A stretch of DNA of 64,000 nucleotides from Acheta domesticus (lineage: Eukaryota; Arthropoda; Insecta; Orthoptera; Gryllidae), in contig JAHLJT010009436.1 of the NCBI GenBank assembly GCA_031308135.1, forward strand, positions 140,700,303-140,764,302. The letters run 5' to 3'. The position numbers and the translations under genes were made by a program. The stretch's first letter is position 1. Each line of letters starts with the position of its first letter. The notes under the pieces are model-generated. The model was not told the DNA's origin. It was given only the letters and a program-made list of their open reading frames with translations, and did not search any database. Shown in pieces: positions 57,791 through 64,000 of this stretch.

Positions 57791-58039
57791 CTTTTCCTGT
57801 CGCAAATTGCCGTGACGGGTTGCCGGACGAATGCTAAATATTCGGCAGCCGTTTTTCCGCTCGGAGGTGATGCTTCGGTGCCTCCACGTTCCCTCCGCGC
57901 TGCGTGCTCCGTGGCCCTGCTCTGCGATCGTAAAGGTTGTTGTGTGCTCGAAAGAATGCAGAGGACTTGAAAGTGGACGTATATCTGTATCTTGCTGGAC
58001 GATCGTTGATGTTTGAGTTTGTGCGTTCCATACTAATCT

Positions 58040-58735
58040 TAAACTAGGTTGCGAGGCAACTTATTTTAATGTGTCCGATACGGCTTTCTTGTAATGTAAC
58101 CTTGAATTAAAACTCGCCACATCCCATTTTAACCATGCATTAAAATTTGTTACATCCCCAATAAAAATAGTGCATTGAGAAAAAAGAACGTAGTTGAAAG
58201 TATTTCTGTGTTTCTGATGTTTCATGTATTTGAGCTGTATGCAGAAGCAGGTAATGCATACACTTGTTGGATATGTTGCTAATCATTTTCAATTCAAAAC
58301 AATTGAATGTTGTTGGTTTTGTACAAGCAATGAATATGTGATTAAAATAACGTCATATTACGATCGAATTTATTATTAAACTATATTAAAGAATAGAGAG
58401 ATTATTCATAAAATCAACTCAACAACGCCCACAAAAGTTTTTAAATTGTGAGTGCGGGTCGAAAGCATGTGAAAAGTAAGCGATCAAACAAGCACATTTA
58501 AACAAATTGGAACTCATTACGTGAACAGAAGGTCACTACATTTGTACTCATAATTTCACGCGTTCCGCGAGGACGGAGGAGAACGAAGCGGCAAGGAGTA
58601 ATAGCGAAAACAACCGCGAGGGCCTTAGAAATACGTCAAATGCTCGACCACTCGGCGAATACATTAGCTATACGCGTCATCCCGGAAAGAAATAAGGCCA
58701 ACACGCCATCCCGCTGAAGTAACGATCTTGGCGGG
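58040..58735. other. AT-rich spacer
   Basis: No gene recognised. Confidence 0.4.
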
Positions 58736-58739
58736 TGAT

Positions 58740-59115
58740 CGGAGGGTGCAGCCGTGTCGAAGAAATTGAACATTGTTCGGAAGGAGTCCCCCAGGGGCCG
58801 AGACGGCGGCGGCGGCTCAGCGCCCGGAGACGCAATGGAGAGATTCTTTCACGGTGTCCGATTGAAGAAAAACCGGGATGTATAAACCCGGTCATAATGG
58901 CTGGCGGGTTGGATCGTGAGGTAGCTACCTGCGGCGCGGCGGGTAACTAGCGTAACGGCGGAGGCGGCGGCGCTGGCGGTGGCGGGGGACGCAGGGCACC
59001 GCGCCCGCGGCGACGGTGATGACGTCCGCGCCCGCGCCGCTGCCCGTGCCGACGCCCTCGACGCCGCGCCGACGCCCCCACCCCACTCGGCAGCAGACTC
59101 ACAAACGCCCTGAGG
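58740..59115. other. CpG island
   Basis: GC-rich block (GGCGGCGGCGGCTCAGCGCC, GGCGGAGGCGGCGGCG). It holds a hairpin ACCGGG / CCCGGT around 58871-58890 with an embedded TATAAA, but no initiator at the right distance. Confidence 0.55.
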
Positions 59116-59229
59116 CTGGCTCAACAGGTCGTTTATTCACGTTGGTAATGTCCTACCAGCGGCTTTCCGAGCTCCTGGATGAAGAGGAACCCTGCACATG
59201 TGGATTCATTGATTCGGAATTGTAGTACG

Positions 59230-61890
59230 ATGTATTTGGTTAGGGATTATAGGGCGGTCTGGTATGAAATGGTAATTAGCATTCTCTATGTATCGCGAAA
59301 ATAGTCAACGTGCCCTTTTCAAAATACCAGAAATGTGTTGACTGAAGCAAATGTCTATTTGTTAAATCCATTTAAGTTTGGGTAAGTTTTCTTTTCACAA
59401 AATATGTCACTCATAATCTAATGTCTGATCACAAATATCTGTCCGTATGAAATAAAATTAGATAATGTAGTGCATATGTGATACATCCATCCTGTTCAAA
59501 ACTTTACACTACGTGACTATCTTGTTGATAAAGTTATGAAGTAGAATATTTCTAAACATCTAAGCAAGTGTCTCTGACCGAACAGAGTATTTAATATATA
59601 AACATACTTTTTATACTTAAGTACATGAGCGTGTAATGAATGGCGTAAAGTTCATTGTGGATGCCTGTGCACCCCGTGGTGCGAATCTACTCAACCGCTG
59701 AGGGCCCTGGAAGCGCGCCTCTTCGGTGCGTCGGAACGGCATCAGATCTTCGACCGACACGCTCCCTTGCGAACCACTGGTGTGAAAAAGCACCAGGGAA
59801 GTTTTTTCTCGGCAATTCCATCGCCATTTGCGGTTGGGATGTACAGTTGTTTATGCTCCTGGAATCTGCAAGAATACGTAACTTCTCGAAATTTACAAGC
59901 CTTTTTACGCAGATGTTTTTATGGGATAGTTAAGGCGGGAAAATATGGTCCGATTGAAGGATTTCTGAAGTTAGTCTTCCGGGGTTTATTGTGTACTACT
60001 ATTCAATATTTATTTATTTATTACTTATTGTGAAGAAAAGTAAAAACAATGTAAAACACAGAAAAATGATGCTAATATTGCTTTAAATACGTGAATGGCA
60101 CAATATAATAATTCATAGTATTTTTTGTAAAATGTAGGATGTTATATCTAAAAATTCAACTTCCACAACATTTTTTAAATATTCAGTACTATAAATATTC
60201 ACGAAAAAATGGTCGCAGTGAACGTAACGAATAGAAAAATAGAGGCGTTTTCCTCTTTTTCCCCTCAAGAAAATTTGTTCACTTGCCCTAATTTTCTGCC
60301 TGTAAATAGATTTACCGAACCATGCTCAGTACTTTTGCTCAGTCTACTTATTGCGATCACTTCACGCCTGTGTATCAAGATCTAGTGATGTTTATGAGGC
60401 TCGCGAGCCTCTACCTAGGTGGTCCGAATCGAGTTCAGAGCTCGGTGCAAAGCGATAGTGCGAAGAAACGACCGAGCCGATGGAGATATTGCAAGGATTT
60501 GATAGCCCATTAGGAGATAGCAGGCACCGAGGATGAACGTTGGCAACGTTGCCTGAAGTCGCAAGGTAATCTACGTAGAACATAGATTCCATAACCCATC
60601 CACAAGGCTCGCCAGTTGGTCTAACCTCGCGAAGAGGGCTAAATGTGGTCATTGCCATTGCGTACATTCATGTTCTACTAGATAGTTCCTACTCCGTACT
60701 GCCTAATTCACGAGATAAATTATTTCCGAATAAAGATAGCGGCGGAAAGAAATTGTAGATATATTCCATATCGAAACATTTGGCTTTGAAAGGAGATTAT
60801 TTTGTAATTTTCATTTTAACCCTCTTAATTTAAGAGCGGGACGTTACTCAAAAGAACGAGCGTCTTGATGACATACGTGTCATAAAGAACTGATTGTTTT
60901 GGCTTCATAACAAGAAAATGAATGTTCATCAAACACCACAGGCGTAATTACGAACGCTGACACGCTCCTTAATATAAAAAAGACGTGCTGAGAAAATATG
61001 ATCAATTTTTTAAGCCTTCATATTATACAGGACTTTCAAACAAGTCAACATGCTGCAAGAATTCATCACGTTCGCTCATTCAGTTTTTCATTTCGATAGA
61101 ATTCACATCCACGTCAATTTAACATCACGTAAAATTTCAACGTATTTGGTTCATTTTTAAAGTCTGTGAAACTCATTAACATTGAGCATTGAGCAACAAC
61201 TAAAATAAATTTTCAACGCCCAGTCTGTTATTTATTGCTCAACGAGAACACTCCAAAAAAAGTGAGAAGAAAGAAAGATGGAACCAAGAAAAAAGAAACC
61301 ACTGTGAATCATCGGGCAGAAACTTGAGAGCAAAATGTTTACATGTGCAATGCCTTTCTGGTTTATTATGTTGTGAACATTAATCTAAGGGGACAGATAG
61401 ACTGATGTCTGTACTGTAGGATGATTTTTATGCCTTATAAGCGGTTTGAAGCGATATTCGGTTAGTATTGATACCTAGCAGACCAAACCCCTCTTCAAAA
61501 CGTTCAAGTTGTAATATATTGATTTCTTCGTATGTACAAGTAATGAGAAGCCAAAGAAGCTAATAGTTGAGATTGTTTCGTCAGGATAATGTACTAAGAA
61601 GATAATAAGACATGTTATTAGTCCAATTCAAATATTTTTTTTCAAATCTACTCCTGTCTGATACTCAATACTCAAGAAAGGAGTTTTGAAATTCTGACTG
61701 CTGTGGAAGTCCTCAAGAAGTGTTAAATTGACACAAAGTACCAAGGCAGAAAACGATTTGCGACCCGGATAATTTGGGAAAAGATGCCAGTTTATAGTCC
61801 GCAAGAACCTTGGTATTAACAAAACTACATAATAACGCGTTTCTAAAATTCCGAAGGGGACGCCAATGATACACCGCCGTGAGGAATCGA
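59230..61890. other. Spacer without identifiable gene
   Basis: AT-rich with a moderate-GC patch at 60380-60680. Small frames (92, 88 and 91 codons) overlap each other or show no domain. No RNA gene or element was recognised. Confidence 0.45.
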
Positions 61891-61899
61891 GGGTTAACT

Positions 61900-62220
61900 C
61901 GGTCGCATCCCTTCCAGAAGGGACGCAAACAGTAGGCGCCGATTCGCGCGGCGTGGCGCCCGCCCGCCCCCACGAGCCGTGGCGCCACCGAGTGCTCCAG
62001 GGCCGCCTCCCAAGAATGCCGCCGCCGCCGCCTCCACGGCTGCCGCCTCCTCCCCTTGCTAATTACGACCAACAGCCACGGGCCAACCCACACAACCCAC
62101 CGCTCCGTGCCCCTTTTGTCGCCCGCGGGGCTCACCCGTCCTTTTTTTACCCCCCTCCCACCTCCGTCTCTTCCAGTCCCCTCCTACCCCTTCCCGCGGC
62201 GCGCCCGCTGCTTATGTTAA
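61900..62220. other. CpG island
   Basis: GC-rich block (GCCGCCGCCGCCTCC, GCGGCGCGCCC). The 150-codon + and 140-codon - frames overlap across it. Confidence 0.55.
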
Positions 62221-62329
62221 TTCCCGCACTCCTCTATTACAAGGTCGAGCTGCCTGATGGTACGGCCGGGGTGCTCCGGATTACAATCTTTACTTATCTC
62301 CGCAACAGTCGTCTGTAAATGATAAACTT

Positions 62330-62580
62330 TCCCGGCGCCGGGAACATTATTCGGCGGTTTAGCAATTCAGATGGCCGTCATCACGCGCGATGAGGCGGGG
62401 GACGTGCGGAGCGGCGATAAGGCCGGCCCGCGGCCCCCCGCGCGCCGTACACGGCGTGGGCGGGGCGGCGCCGGCGGCGGGGGGCGCCGGACCCCCGGGC
62501 CCCTCCGTCCCCCTCTCCCGGCCCAGCGCCCAGCGCCGTCGCCTCCGCAGCTTCCACGGCGCTGACGTCGGTGCATCTTA
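62330..62580. other. CpG island
   Basis: GC-rich block (CCCGGCGCCGGG palindrome at 62331-62342, GGGCGGGGCGGCGCCGGCGG). Four small frames overlap on the two strands. Confidence 0.55.
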
Positions 62581-62584
62581 AGAC

Positions 62585-63580
62585 AGTATTCTGGAGTTGA
62601 TGCTGACGGAATCGAATCACTGATATTGCAACATGCTCTCAAAATTTCCCTGCGATTATGAGATAATAACGCTTTTGTTTTTCGTACGGAAAGTATTCTG
62701 CTGGCTACTTTCGGTTGGCTAAAATCGTTGCATTCTGAGTGCCATTTTAAAATTTGTTAAATTGATAAAGAGAGATTAAAGTATTCTTTTTTAATTTCCC
62801 CAAAAAGAAAGTGTAAACAACGTTGATATTTCATTTCAATATTTTACACAATACATTTTAGTCGACTTTTTTTAGCAATATGCCCTCATTGAAAGTTCAT
62901 ACGATATTCATTTAAAAAAACGTGCTCGCCAAAAAATTTTAAAAAGCATTTCCAAAAATAAATAATTTGCCAATAATTGATTTGGTCTTCTCTGATAAAT
63001 TCTCAGAAAATGATTAGGCTTGCCTAACCTCGGAATTCAGTGCCTGTTTCAGAGAATTGGTAATTTATAAATTTGTCTGAAATGTTTTTGAATAACCTTG
63101 CTTCAAGTTATTTACATTTATTTTTCAAAATTAAATTTTTATCTTAAAAACGCAGCTTTAGATTTCTTTTCATTCACTTCTGGTTAACAAGTGGTGTTTA
63201 TCATAATACAACTGTTCTTCAAAAATATAAAATGCTTTTAATATAGTATTACCAATATACATCAACGAGAAAACGTTTATCATTTTCATAAAATATATTA
63301 AATTTAAATTCAAAACTATAACTAAATTACGAAAATTTTAATGCTAATTAAACGCATTGTATTATGTATTTCAGTTTGAAGACTGTGATAATTATTTTTG
63401 GATTTCATCATTTACAACCGTATTCACGTTCTCTATTTTTTTATAGAATCAAATCTAGAACATTCCAGAAAGAGAGAGTTGATGAAGAAATTTAAATGTT
63501 ATTTTCTAAGAGAACCAGATCGTTCAAAAAACGTAGCATAACTGCAATAATAGGAAAATAACACACATTTTCATGAGTTA
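62585..63580. other. AT-rich spacer
   Basis: No gene or element recognised. Confidence 0.4.
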
Positions 63581-63581
63581 T

Positions 63582-63582
63582 G

Positions 63583-63629
<47 letters not shown>
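63582..63629. repeat. (AAT)n microsatellite
   Basis: Run of about 16 ATA/AAT triplets; the poly-Ile frames on both strands are its translations. Confidence 0.97.
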
Positions 63630-64000
63630 TAATACAACAACACCTTCATTACTGATGTCGTTTTTTTTTTTTTTAATATTCGGTGATTCAGGAAAGTTGT
63701 TCGAAGTTCGTAATTCCAATAAGGAAAGAGAAGAACTCATGAAGAAACGAAATAGCATTCTTTGGGAAATGAAATTACAAACTGGAAAATACCGAACATA
63801 CCGTAATTACATTTTTTCTTTAGACTTTTTAGAAAATAGTATCTCAATTTCGGTTCAATAATAGCACTGAATACAAAGAGTGGGACACCAATCACCACCC
63901 AGAACATCAAAAGAATAACAAACATTTTCTTGCATGCGAGACGATCGTCGAGGATTAAATATATCCGGGGGAGCATGGACAAGCCTGATGGGAGCTCGAG

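Noticed and set aside
56607..57970. Repeated small frames near 56.8, 57.05 and 57.5 kb as duplicated genes
   Set aside because: They are the same tandem DNA unit; frames are not preserved equally and no domain is visible.
58875..58915. TATAAA at 58881 as a promoter
   Set aside because: No initiator about 30 bp downstream, and no good ATG or donor follows.

Overview
The window looks like a gene-poor stretch of a large animal nuclear genome, most likely an arthropod and probably a hemimetabolous insect of the stick-insect, cockroach or orthopteran type. The reasons are the long AT-rich non-coding spacers, many short CpG-rich islands, tRNA-derived SINEs, small hAT-like and fold-back DNA transposons, a LINE reverse-transcriptase remnant, and a core promoter that fits the arthropod TATA / TCAGTT / DPE pattern. 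There is no operon structure and no dense coding, and no bacterial or phage gene is visible. The species is an inference. Almost all apparent open frames come from stop-poor CpG islands or from tandem repeats whose unit is not a multiple of three.

The one gene start I can support is on the + strand near 23.3-23.6 kb. It has a TATA box at -32, a TCAGTT initiator with A+1 at 23295, a consensus DPE at +28, and a 252-nt 5' UTR with one upstream ORF. The ATG at 23547 opens a 31-codon first coding exon that ends at a strong CAG|GTGAGC donor. I do not recognise the protein. The rest of the gene must lie downstream; no further exon could be identified, so 23640 onward is probably its first intron. 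A second TATA/initiator pair lies at 24434-24468.

Layout. 0-9 kb: SINE-C, a GGACGGC heptamer minisatellite, a MITE with AATT target duplication, SINE-A copies, a tandem duplication and a degenerate hammerhead-like motif. 13-18 kb: two copies of an interspersed repeat carrying PyrPur octamer minisatellites, and a hAT-type MITE with an 8-bp target duplication. 20-22 kb: a complete SINE-A with a 10-bp target duplication, and a LINE RT fragment. 22.5-24.5 kb: the gene start. 25-27 kb: a hAT-like and a pogo/Tigger-like MITE. 31-36 kb: a nested cluster of at least seven mobile elements, including two copies of one TIR element (R1) broken by different later insertions, one of them a 40-nt hammerhead-like motif. 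39-63 kb: a dense run of CpG islands mixed with a CCGCCA array, a 10-bp-period satellite, fold-back elements, SINE-A, SINE-B, a second 40-nt hammerhead-like motif and a 250-bp tandem duplication broken by an AT-rich insertion.

The most interesting signals are the two 40-nt hammerhead-like motifs, whose stem II differs by two compensatory base-pair changes, the complete core promoter, and the concentration of CpG islands without recognisable coding sequence.
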